Source: DATIYF01 sp035517775 (GTDB lineage Bacteria; Acidobacteriota; Terriglobia; Terriglobales; Acidobacteriaceae). From it: a stretch of 35,979 nt of DNA. A program made the position numbers and the translations under genes. Location of the stretch: contig DATIYF010000032.1 of assembly GCA_035517775.1 (NCBI GenBank), forward strand, positions 1 to 35,979, read 5' to 3'. Shown in pieces: positions 1-6,663 of this stretch (its first letter is position 1; each line of letters begins with the position of its first letter). Under the pieces are notes generated by a model. It ran no database searches. It saw only the letters and a program-made list of their open reading frames with translations, and was not told where the DNA came from.

Positions 1-267
1 TAACCGGATCATCAGCGGTCAATACATACTTGTGCAACGTAGCCGGTTGCTGAATATCGCCCCAGTATGGATCCATCACCAGGAACCTGCCCGTGGCCGG
101 GTTGTAGTATCTCGCCCGCAGGTAGTAGAGGCCGAGGGGGCCGTCGTACTGCTCGCCGCTGTAGAGATAGTTGTTCGGCGTGGTGCCTGTGGAAGTGATC
201 GGCAGGCCGAAGGCGTCGTAGTCGTAGCTGTCGGTGACCGTTCCCGCGTTGTTCGTCAGGAACCGCC
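1..267 (-). pseudogene. RHS-repeat protein, C-terminal core fragment, truncated at its 5' side
   Basis: Translated on the minus strand, this stretch reads as the RHS core: RFLTNNAGTVTDSYDYDAFG, then NYLYSGEQYDGPLGLYYLRA, RYYNPATGRFLVMDP and HKYVLTADDP. These are the hallmark motifs of the RHS-associated core domain. RHS/YD-repeat proteins build a beta-cocoon shell around a variable C-terminal toxin or effector. The gene runs off the left edge, so any C-terminal tip lies outside the window. At its 5' side the RHS reading stops at the palindrome starting near 268, and no minus-strand RHS sequence continues beyond it. It is therefore called truncated, although a rearranged intact gene cannot be excluded. 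The motif match is strong; calling it a pseudogene is inference. Confidence 0.8.
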
Positions 268-273
268 TGGTGC

Positions 274-310
274 CCCAGGTTCGCGCCCCGGTTCTGGGCG
301 CTAACCTGGG
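274..310. repeat. REP-like imperfect palindrome, copy 1
   Basis: The arms CCCAGGTT-C-GCGCCC (274-288) and GGGCGC-T-AACCTGGG (296-310) form a 14-bp stem with one internal C/T mismatch and a 7-nt loop. The palindrome is preceded by TGGTG and followed by AGG. The same design recurs at 419-455 in the same orientation and at 1050-1088 inverted, with a RAYT gene between the last two. That matches REP sequences, which are mobilised by RAYT transposases. This copy forms the truncation point of the RHS gene. Confidence 0.8.
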
Positions 311-312
311 AG

Positions 313-411
313 GGCGGCTACGATCCATTCGGCAATCTGAGCAAAAGCGGGAGCAGCAGTTTCTAGCCGACTTACAACTCGGGCACGAACCGCTACAACA
401 GCATTCCTGGT
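313..411 (+). pseudogene. RHS/YD-repeat fragment with in-frame stop
   Basis: The plus strand reads GGYDPFGNLSKSGSSSF, then a TAG stop at 364-366, then PTYNSGTNRYNSIPG. YDPFGNL and TNRY are typical YD-repeat motifs of RHS proteins. The stop sits where related proteins commonly have a residue such as Gln, so CAG to TAG is a plausible decay step. The scrap is exactly enclosed by REP copies 1 and 2 and runs opposite to the RHS core at 1-267. It is either an inverted piece of that gene or a relic of a second RHS gene. Confidence 0.6.
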
Positions 412-418
412 CTGGTGC

Positions 419-455
419 CCCAGGTTCGCGAGCGCTCTTCGCGAGCTAACCTGGG
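419..455. repeat. REP-like imperfect palindrome, copy 2
   Basis: Outer arms CCCAGGTT (419-426) and AACCTGGG (448-455) are identical to copy 1. The inner stem differs and contains GCGAGC and GCGAGC-type segments with mismatches. Flanks TGGTG on the left and AGG on the right match copy 1, so the orientation is the same. The stop codon of the RAYT gene (446-448 on the minus strand) lies inside this palindrome. Confidence 0.75.
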
Positions 456-994
456 AGGAGAAAAATCCTGCTGCCTCCCCCGGTAAGTTCTTGCTCCCGG
501 TCCCGCGCTGTCCACTCGGACTCGATCCCCACCACTCCCGGTTCTCTGAAAGCGTAGTGGCGGAAACTGCTCCATTTCCATTCCGCCGCTTCTTTCACCA
601 GTCCCCGCTTCACCGGGTTGCGGTGCAGGTATCTCAGCTTGACCTTGAATTCCTCAGCGTCACGAACGTTCCGATCATAATACCGTTTCTGCCAGAAAGA
701 ACCCGGCTCTGCCGTTGCCAGGGACTGCACTCGCTTGGCGAAACTGAGCTTGAGGAAGTGAAGCGCATCGGCCAAGGTTGCACCGGGAGGTTCGTTTACC
801 AATAAATGCACGTGCTCAGGCATGACGACGTATCCGTAAACGCACAGGCAAAATCGGCGGCGCATATCTTCGAGACAGCCCAGGAACAGGTCATAGACTG
901 GAGGGGAGCGGAACCGGGGTTCACGCCGGTAACAGCTGAAGGTAATGAAGTGAGTTTGTGCCGAGTGGTGAAAGCGTCGCAGACCTCGTGTCAT
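446..994 (-). CDS. REP-associated tyrosine transposase (RAYT, IS200-like Y1 family)
   Basis: RAYTs are single-strand-specific HUH endonucleases that act on REP palindromes. With the start at 994 the protein has 182 residues. It shows the N-terminal HFITFSCYRR strand, the metal-binding HUH motif as MPEHVHLLV (His61 and His63), a catalytic-Tyr region FWQKRYYDRNV (Tyr105 or Tyr106), and the family C-terminus YLHRNPVKRGLV followed by WKWSS. The frame is open upstream to 1129, but the extra 45 residues translate REP copy 3 and resemble nothing, so the ATG at 994 is preferred. No good Shine-Dalgarno sequence is visible. The last residues and the stop are encoded by REP copy 2. The catalytic motifs look intact, so the enzyme may be active. 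The family assignment is secure; activity is inferred. Confidence 0.88.
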   Translation of the reverse strand: MTRGLRRFHHSAQTHFITFSCYRREPRFRSPPVYDLFLGCLEDMRRRFCLCVYGYVVMPEHVHLLVNEPPGATLADALHFLKLSFAKRVQSLATAEPGSFWQKRYYDRNVRDAEEFKVKLRYLHRNPVKRGLVKEAAEWKWSSFRHYAFREPGVVGIESEWTARDREQELTGGGSRIFLLPG

Positions 995-1049
995 CCCAAA
1001 AAATCTAACGCTCTGGCTCTCGGGAAGGCTGTAACGTCTGAACATGCGC

Positions 1050-1088
1050 CCCCAGGTTAGCGCCCAAAAGCGGGGCGCGAACCTGGGG
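1050..1088. repeat. REP-like imperfect palindrome, copy 3 (inverted)
   Basis: Arms CCCCAGGTT-A-GCGCCC (1050-1065) and GGGCGC-G-AACCTGGGG (1073-1088) form a long stem with one A/G mismatch. Its reverse complement matches copy 1 including the TGGTG flank, so it is inverted relative to copies 1 and 2. Copies 2 and 3 bracket the RAYT gene in opposite orientation, as in a BIME or REPtron arrangement. It lies 42 bp from the 3' end of the tmRNA gene. Confidence 0.8.
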
Positions 1089-1130
1089 CACCAGGCTGCA
1101 GGCGGGTGTATGGGGATGGGATGGTGCAAA

Positions 1131-1499
1131 TGGTGGAGGCGGCGGGAGTCGAACCCGCGTCCGAAAATGTTACTGGCCGAGAGACTACATGCTTAGTCCA
1201 GTTCATGCCCTGAGCATTACCTCAAGACGTTCGCGGCCGACGCTCAGAACGGACAAGAAACGCAAGCCACTAGCCTGAAGATCTCGTCCCCGCGGCCCAG
1301 ACGTAGCCGCAGGAACCAGCCCGCTGTGCGACGCCCTTCGGAGGCCCACGGGCAAAGCCTCCTCGGACGGCTACTTAATTAATTAAGCAGCGTATGCCAT
1401 TTGTGGTGTGGCATTTCTAGTTTTGCACGCGATTACGGGTGTGTGCACCCCGGCATGCCTCCTGGCCGCAAGCATCTCCGTCGAAACCGTGACGCCCCC
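1131..1499 (-). ncRNA. ssrA: tmRNA (transfer-messenger RNA)
   Basis: tmRNA rescues stalled ribosomes together with SmpB and tags the incomplete protein for proteolysis. The 5' end GGGGGCG (1499-1493) pairs with CGCCTCC before the discriminator A and the encoded CCA (1131-1133), giving a 7-bp tRNA-like acceptor stem. The T arm carries GGTTCGACTCC, and the conserved 5' segment GCGTCACGGTTTCGACGG is present. The tag frame begins with GCG at 1430 after TAATC, which matches the E. coli TAGTC context, and encodes ACKTRNATPQMAYAA before TAA at 1385-1383. The gene is one-piece, 369 nt, with a normal order of parts. Confidence 0.96.
1383..1430 (-). other. tmRNA proteolysis tag reading frame with an all-frame stop
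   Basis: The resume codon GCG (1430-1428) starts a 15-residue tag, ACKTRNATPQMAYAA, ending in a small hydrophobic AYAA tail like the ALAA/AYAA ends recognised by ClpXP. The stop is the first of three TAA triplets spaced four nucleotides apart (within 1385-1375), so all three frames are closed. A TAG follows in the tag frame. The resume point is inferred from the conserved upstream context. Confidence 0.85.
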
Positions 1500-1531
1500 T
1501 TTTGGGAAGGACCATTCAAAGAACTGCTTCC

Positions 1532-1560
1532 AGACTAGGGTGAGCCCAGCGGGAAGTCAA
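1532..1560 (-). promoter_or_regulatory. Predicted sigma70-type promoter of ssrA
   Basis: On the minus strand, TTGACT (1560-1555) and TAGTCT (1537-1532) are separated by exactly 17 bp. They lie about 32 nt upstream of the mature tmRNA 5' end, which would leave a short leader for RNase P to remove. Confidence 0.6.
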
Positions 1561-1622
1561 CCAACGATTTGATGGTCTAACCTAAAGAAAAGATTCAACT
1601 TGGCATCCACTCGGGCCTCGCT

Positions 1623-2231
1623 TCAACGCCCCATCTTCGCTTGCAGACGCGCTTTTATCTCAGGCCATTCTTTATCCAGGATGCTGAAATAAACGCTGTC
1701 GCGCAGGCGGCCGGTCCAGGTCACGACGTGCTGCCGCAGAGTGCCTTCTTCCTTTGCGCCCAGGCGCAGAATGGCGCTGCGCGACTTCTGATTCAGCACA
1801 TCAGTCTTCAGCTCCACCCGCACGCACTTCCATTGCTCGAAGGCGTGGCGCAGCATGAGATATTTCGCTTCCGTATTTATCGCGGTGCGCTGCCAGGGCG
1901 GAGCGATCCAGGTCGAGCCGATCTCCACCCGGCGATTGGGCGGGTCCATGTTCATGAAGCGGGTGCTGCCGATTACCCGGCCCGAGTTTCGCTCCACGGT
2001 CACAAAAGGGACCGAGGTGCCGCCGCGCTGTTCGGCAAGAATTCTTTCTATGCTGCTGCGAATCTCGGCCAGTGAGCCCATGCGATAGGGAACCCAGCGG
2101 AATATTTCTTCGTGATCGCGCTCGGCCGCCTGCCACAGGGGTTCGGCGTGCGCCGGCAGAAGAGGTTCCAGGCGGACAGCCGTTCCCTCCAGGGTGAGCG
2201 GCTCAGTCGAGATGGCAAAGCCAGCGTTCAT
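1623..2231 (-). CDS. GNAT-family N-acetyltransferase (RimJ/RimL-like)
   Basis: This 202-residue protein has the layout of the Acetyltransf_3 (RimJ/RimL) branch of GNAT enzymes, which use acetyl-CoA to modify protein N-termini or small amines. It shows LEGTAVRLEPLLPAHAEPLW at the start, VIGSTRFMNMDPPNRRVEIG in the core beta strands, the acetyl-CoA-binding region WQRTAINTEAKYLMLRHAFE, and VLNQKSRSAILRLGAKEEGTLR, typical of the motif B segment. GAGGAA lies about 9 nt upstream of the ATG at 2231. It is monocistronic, between ssrA and the divergent bshC. The substrate cannot be read from sequence. Confidence 0.88.
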   Translation of the reverse strand: MNAGFAISTEPLTLEGTAVRLEPLLPAHAEPLWQAAERDHEEIFRWVPYRMGSLAEIRSSIERILAEQRGGTSVPFVTVERNSGRVIGSTRFMNMDPPNRRVEIGSTWIAPPWQRTAINTEAKYLMLRHAFEQWKCVRVELKTDVLNQKSRSAILRLGAKEEGTLRQHVVTWTGRLRDSVYFSILDKEWPEIKARLQAKMGR

Positions 2232-2456
2232 GAAAATTGTTCCTCACGCTAGCGGCTTCGAGATCCCAGGTTGACCACGAGGGCGCAAAGGATGGCGAAG
2301 CGGCAAAGCGATGCTTTCGCCTCCATTTTTGCATCCTGGGGCAGTTTAGGTCATCTGAGTACGAAGCCCAGGGCGGAAGCTGCGATTTGCGTACAATGAA
2401 CGGGGAGTTGACCAAAGCATGGCGTGCGTCGTCCAACGATGTCAGGAGAGCGTTCG

Positions 2457-4061
2457 GTGAAGGCGCAGTGTTTGCCGTTTGGCCAAATACCGCATACCAC
2501 GCGTTTGTTCACCGATTTTCTCTCCGCTGCCGCCGGCGTGGCGCAATTCTATCCCCGTGGGCCGCACTTCACCGAGTGGCTTAAAGACGAAGCCGGAAAA
2601 ATCCAGTACGATCCGCAGCGGCGCTCGCGGGTTGCAGCCATTCTGGAGTGCCAGAACAAGGCCTGGAACGCCTCCCCGAAAACGCTCGAGAACATCGCTC
2701 GCCTGCGCGAGGGCGCGTACGCGGCCGTAACCGGGCAGCAGGTTGGGCTGTTCGGCGGCCCGCTGTTTTCCATCCTGAAGGCGCTGACCGCGGCCAAGCT
2801 GGCGGAGCAGGCCAGTGCAGCAGGCGTGCCCTGCGTGCCGGTATTCTGGCTGGCGACCGAGGACCACGATCTCGCCGAAGTCAATCACACCGCGTTCCCT
2901 GGCCCGGATGCGAGCCTGCAGAAATTTGTGGCCTCCACGCAGGCCCAGCCCGATACGCCGGTGGGCGCCATCCCGTTCGGACCCGAGATCGAATCGGTGG
3001 TCGAAGAGGCGGCTGGCTTCCTCGGCGATTCGCCGCTTGCCGCCCTGCTGCGCCAGTGTTACCGCCCCGGCGAAACCCTGGGCAGCGCCTTCGGCCGGCT
3101 GTTTGCCAAATTATTCGCCGAGTGGGGCGTGATTCTTCTGGATGCCTCTGATCCTGAGCTTCACGTAGTGAGCGAGCCGATCTACCGGGCGGCGGCTGAG
3201 CGCGGCGCAGAACTGGAGACTGCGCTCTTGGAGCGCGGGCGCTTGCTCGAAGAAGCCGGCTATCACCAGCAAGTGAAGGTGGCGGCGAATTCCACACTGC
3301 TGTTTGCCTTGCGCGAGGGCGCGCGCACTCCCGTGCATCGCGGCGATGGAGGGTTTGTGATCGGCGAAAGCGCGGTGGCGCGGCAGGAGCTGCTCAGGCA
3401 GATCGCCGCCGAGCCGCAGCGCTTCAGCGCCAACGTGCTGCTGCGGCCGGTGGTGCAGGATTATCTGCTGCCCACCCTCGTCTATACCGGGGGGCCGGCG
3501 GAAGTAGCTTATTTCGCGCAGGCGGCGGTAGTGTACAAGGCATTGTCAGGCAGGGTGACGCCCATTCTGCCGAGATTTTCCGCCACCCTGCTGGAAGCGA
3601 AACCGCAGAACCTGATGGAGCGTTACGGGCTGAGTTTGCCTGACCTTTTTCATGGCCCTGACCGCCTGCAGCAGACTCTGGCGTCGCGAAGCATGGCGCA
3701 AGACCTGCAGGCGGCCTTCGATCATGCCGATAAAACCGTGCAGGAATGCATAGAAGCGATTAAAGCAGGGCTGGCACGCCTGGATAAGACTCTGGTGGAT
3801 TCGGCCGTCCACGCCGGCGAAAAAATGCGCTATCAGATCGAACAACTGCGGGGGCGAGCGGCGCGGGCCGAGGCGCGGCAGAGTGAAGTATTGCAGCGGC
3901 ACGCCCAGTTTCTCAGTCAATTGCTTTACCCCGAGAAGAACCTTCAGGAGCGTGAGATCGCCGGCATCTACTTTCTGGCGCGTCACGGTGAGCCCTTGTT
4001 GCGCGATCTGTATGACACTATGGGCTCCGAGTGCCTCGATCATCACCTGATTTCTTTTTGA
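2457..4061 (+). CDS. bshC: Putative cysteine ligase BshC (bacillithiol biosynthesis)
   Basis: BshC catalyses the last step of bacillithiol synthesis, joining Cys to GlcN-malate. The protein matches the family along its length: N-terminal KAQCLPFGQIPHTTRLFTDF, the signature GQQVGLFGGPLFSILKALTA, the EDHDLAEVNH segment, the TLVYTGGPAEVAYFAQAAVV region, and a coiled-coil stretch near the C-terminus before LLYPEKNLQERE. A GTG start at 2457 is chosen because AGGAG (2444-2448) sits 8 nt upstream and the family N-terminus begins here. ATG codons at 2424 and 2439 lack a ribosome site. The result is 534 residues, close to the usual 540. No bshA or bshB is in the window, so completeness of the pathway is unknown. 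Confidence 0.93.
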   Translation: MKAQCLPFGQIPHTTRLFTDFLSAAAGVAQFYPRGPHFTEWLKDEAGKIQYDPQRRSRVAAILECQNKAWNASPKTLENIARLREGAYAAVTGQQVGLFGGPLFSILKALTAAKLAEQASAAGVPCVPVFWLATEDHDLAEVNHTAFPGPDASLQKFVASTQAQPDTPVGAIPFGPEIESVVEEAAGFLGDSPLAALLRQCYRPGETLGSAFGRLFAKLFAEWGVILLDASDPELHVVSEPIYRAAAERGAELETALLERGRLLEEAGYHQQVKVAANSTLLFALREGARTPVHRGDGGFVIGESAVARQELLRQIAAEPQRFSANVLLRPVVQDYLLPTLVYTGGPAEVAYFAQAAVVYKALSGRVTPILPRFSATLLEAKPQNLMERYGLSLPDLFHGPDRLQQTLASRSMAQDLQAAFDHADKTVQECIEAIKAGLARLDKTLVDSAVHAGEKMRYQIEQLRGRAARAEARQSEVLQRHAQFLSQLLYPEKNLQEREIAGIYFLARHGEPLLRDLYDTMGSECLDHHLISF

Positions 4062-4200
4062 GCGGCTGCAAGGTCTTTTCGGCACTATCCCTTTGGAGAA
4101 GAGATTCCCCACTCTACCGGATGACAGGAAAGGCGTAATACAGTACCCTCTTGCCTTGGGCGGTGAGCGACACCGCCCTTAGGGGCTGAACCACGCGCCC

Positions 4201-4530
4201 ATGTTCTTGTCCCTGACCCCCGTCCTCACCACTGCCGCCACCCTCTTTTCGGGAGGGCCGCGCGCCCCACGGCCGCAAGCGCTGCTGTCGGCGTTCCTCC
4301 GCTTCAGCGACGACCGGGGCAATGTCTATAACATCTTGTGGGCGTTGGTGTTTGGTTTTGCCACGCTCAACATTCTCAGTCTTCTCGGCCGGCGCTTCGA
4401 GCCCGAGCGTTCCCGCCTTACCTTCGGAGAAACGGTGGCAATTATGGTGGTGCTGGTCTCGGTGGTTCTCTTGGGCCTGGAGTTCATGCACCTGTTCAAG
4501 ATCTTCCCCATCAAGCTGCATACGCAATGA
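4201..4530 (+). CDS. Small membrane protein of unknown function
   Basis: This 109-residue protein is not recognised. It has a hydrophobic stretch near NILWALVFGFATLNILSLL (about residues 43-61), a short charged loop RRFEPERSRLTFGE, and a second one, TVAIMVVLVSVVLLGLEFMH (about 77-96). This suggests two transmembrane helices with a positively charged loop, probably cytoplasmic. The stop TGA at 4528-4530 lies just before the next gene, so the two are likely cotranscribed. The start is uncertain because the first 35 residues are low in predicted structure and no clear ribosome site is seen. The two-helix layout and tight spacing to the next gene support a real gene. Confidence 0.65.
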   Translation: MFLSLTPVLTTAATLFSGGPRAPRPQALLSAFLRFSDDRGNVYNILWALVFGFATLNILSLLGRRFEPERSRLTFGETVAIMVVLVSVVLLGLEFMHLFKIFPIKLHTQ

Positions 4531-4545
4531 GGTATGATTCGGGTG

Positions 4546-4854
4546 ATGGCGCGGAAAATCACAGCTTTTGAAGTGACCTGCCCGTGTTGCAGCGCGGTGC
4601 TGAAGGTGGACTCTGAAACGGAAGCGGTCATTGCCCACACGGCGGCGGTCAAGCCCAAGACTTTCAATGACATTGAAGAGGCGGCGCGCGCCATGAAGGA
4701 GCAGGACAGCCGCCGCGATTCCATCTTTCGCCAGTCGGTGGAGGCGCAGAAGCATGCCTCGGATTTGTTGGAGAAGAAGTTCCAGGAAGCGGTCAAGAAG
4801 GCGAAAGAATCTCCCGACACGGGTAAACCCATCCGGGACTTTGACTTGGACTAG
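4546..4854 (+). CDS. Small CxxC protein with coiled-coil tail, unknown function
   Basis: This protein has about 102 residues from the ATG at 4546; an alternative ATG at 4534 would add MIRV. It opens with ITAFEVTCPCCSAVLKVDSE, a CPCC knuckle like half of a zinc ribbon, flanked by short beta-forming segments. There is no second Cys pair, so any zinc site would need dimerisation or other ligands. The rest is a strongly charged helix (EEAARAMKEQDSRRD to KKFQEAVKKAKE) predicted to form a coiled coil. GAGG at 4529-4532 is too close to the ATG at 4534 and 13 nt from the one at 4546, so the start is unsettled. It sits directly behind the small membrane protein gene. No function is claimed. Confidence 0.75.
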   Translation: MARKITAFEVTCPCCSAVLKVDSETEAVIAHTAAVKPKTFNDIEEAARAMKEQDSRRDSIFRQSVEAQKHASDLLEKKFQEAVKKAKESPDTGKPIRDFDLD

Positions 4855-4947
4855 GTCCTATTTTTCCTCAGATCAGACTGTTTTTCCTCTCCGGCCGGCC
4901 ACAGCCTTGTTCGCAGTTAACTTGACCCTGCAGCGTAGAATTCCTTC

Positions 4948-5607
4948 ATGTCTGCCCCGCTGTTGCTCGCTCATCGCGGTACCCGAATCGGCGGGTTGGG
5001 GGAAAACAGCCTCTCGACGTTTGAGCAAGCCTTTACAGAAGGCTGTGACGGATTTGAGTTCGACGTGCGTGCCACCGGGGATGGTTGCGCGGTGGTGTGC
5101 CATGACCCCAAGGTTCAGGGCAGGGTGGTCTCGCATACTCCGTGTTCCCAATTGCCGCAACTGCCCCGCCTGGAAGAGGTATTGCGGCTCTACCGGCAGC
5201 GTGGTTTCCTCGATATCGAAGTGAAAGTGCGCGGCTTAGAAAGCAGCGTGCTTTCGGTGCTGCGCGATCAGCAACCGACCCGGGATTATGTGGTCTCATC
5301 TTTTCATCCCGAGATCGTTCTGGAGCTGAAGGCCCGCAGCGCCCTGGCGCCGGTGGGCCTTATCTGCGCGAAGCCGGCCCAGCTCGTAGGCTGGCGCAAG
5401 TTGCCGGCGGAGTACGTGATAGTACACCGCTCGCTGGTGACTCGAAGATTGGTGCAGCTGGTCCACGGCGAGGGCCGAAAGATATTTGTGTGGACGGTTA
5501 ACGACAAGAAGTCCATGCTGCACCTGGCCGCATGGGGTGTGGATGGCCTTATCTCAGACAAGACTGCGCTGATGGTGGAGACCTTCAAGTCCGCCCGTGC
5601 AAGTTAG
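4948..5607 (+). CDS. Glycerophosphodiester phosphodiesterase
   Basis: GDPD enzymes hydrolyse glycerophosphodiesters, such as deacylated phospholipids, to glycerol-3-phosphate and an alcohol. The 219-residue protein carries the catalytic set in order: LLAHRG (His8, Arg9), GENSLSTFEQA, EFDVRATGDG (metal-binding Glu and Asp), and VVCHDP (general-acid His). It ends in the TIM-barrel closing strands FVWTVND and GVDGLISDKT. There is no signal peptide, so a cytoplasmic UgpQ-type enzyme is likely. A short plus-strand gene series (4201 to 7779) surrounds it, but the 90-100-bp gaps do not prove cotranscription. Confidence 0.92.
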   Translation: MSAPLLLAHRGTRIGGLGENSLSTFEQAFTEGCDGFEFDVRATGDGCAVVCHDPKVQGRVVSHTPCSQLPQLPRLEEVLRLYRQRGFLDIEVKVRGLESSVLSVLRDQQPTRDYVVSSFHPEIVLELKARSALAPVGLICAKPAQLVGWRKLPAEYVIVHRSLVTRRLVQLVHGEGRKIFVWTVNDKKSMLHLAAWGVDGLISDKTALMVETFKSARAS

Positions 5608-5705
5608 GTGCTTTGGTTCTGCCTTTTCGCCGGGCTTGTAATCAGCCCGCGCGTCGGCGGCTTCGTTGCCCATGCTCAACTCGGTAAGTTAGAGTGTTGG
5701 AAGCG

Positions 5706-6590
5706 ATGCCCACCACAGGAGAACGCTTCGAACGCGCCGCAGCCATTATGGCGCGGCTGCGCGCACCGGGCGGGTGTCCGTGGGACCGCGAACAGACCTT
5801 CGATTCCATCAAACCTTACACTCTGGAAGAAACCTACGAGGTGCTGGAGGCCATTGACACTCGCGATTGGGAAGAGCTGCCCGGCGAGCTCGGCGATCTG
5901 TTGCTGCAGGTCCTGTTTTATGCGCAGATGGCGAGGGAGGAGGGCCGGTTTTCGATTGACGATGTGCTCGACCGCCTTTCCAGCAAGCTGGTGAACCGTC
6001 ATCCGCATGTTTTCGGCGACGTGGAGGCGAAGACCTCGACCGAGGTTTTGCGCAACTGGGAAGCGCTCAAAGCAGAAGAAAAGAAGAAGCGCTCCGGCGG
6101 GGACGGAAAAAAGCCGGCTCGAGAGTCGCTGTTGGCGGGAGTATCGTCCTCCATGCCCGCGCTGCTCGAGGCGCACAAGCTCAGCGCAAAGGCTGCCCAT
6201 ATTGGCTTTGACTGGCCGGAGATGGAGGGCCTGTTCGAAAAACTTCGCGAAGAGACCGCGGAATTGCAGGAGCACCTGAAGTCGTTTCCCGAGCCGGGCC
6301 CGCGGCCGGGGCGGGGCGTGGCCGGATCCCTGGGAGAGCCTATGCCGGAGGAGTTAAGGGCGGAACTCGAGGGCGAGGTTGGGGATTTGTTCTTCGTGCT
6401 GGTGAATGTCGCGCGCTATCTGTCTCTGGATTCTGAGGCGGCGCTGCGGAAAACCAACCGCAAGTTCCGGCGGCGCTTCCAGTGGATGGAGCAGCAGCTG
6501 CAGGCTGCGGGCCGCACTCCCGAGCAGGCGGGGATGGAAGAGCTGGAATCTCTCTGGCAGCAAGCGAAACAAAGCGAGCGCGACCGCTAG
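5706..6590 (+). CDS. mazG: Nucleoside triphosphate pyrophosphohydrolase MazG
   Basis: MazG hydrolyses NTPs and dNTPs to monophosphates plus pyrophosphate, a house-cleaning and stress role. The protein has two tandem MazG domains. The first contains GGCPWDREQTFDSIKPYTLE, the EETYEV metal motif and ELPGELGDLLLQVLFYAQMA. The second contains GLFEKLREETAEL, LEGEVGDLFFVLVNVARYL and DSEAALRKTNRKFRRRFQWM. From the ATG at 5706 the length is 294; an in-frame GTG at 5694 would add four residues. No strong ribosome site separates the options. The linker between domains is long and charged (KKKRSGGDGKK). The downstream enolase gene starts 73 bp later. Confidence 0.94.
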   Translation: MPTTGERFERAAAIMARLRAPGGCPWDREQTFDSIKPYTLEETYEVLEAIDTRDWEELPGELGDLLLQVLFYAQMAREEGRFSIDDVLDRLSSKLVNRHPHVFGDVEAKTSTEVLRNWEALKAEEKKKRSGGDGKKPARESLLAGVSSSMPALLEAHKLSAKAAHIGFDWPEMEGLFEKLREETAELQEHLKSFPEPGPRPGRGVAGSLGEPMPEELRAELEGEVGDLFFVLVNVARYLSLDSEAALRKTNRKFRRRFQWMEQQLQAAGRTPEQAGMEELESLWQQAKQSERDR

Positions 6591-6663
6591 TGCTGCCGCG
6601 AATAAATTCTCAGACCAAACACGGAGGAAGCCGGGGATCGCAAGAATCCTCTGGCGGCAAAGT

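Noticed and set aside
6406..6663. N-terminal extension of the enolase frame
   Set aside because: These codons overlap the end of mazG in another frame and do not resemble the enolase N-terminus, which begins at the TTG at 6664.
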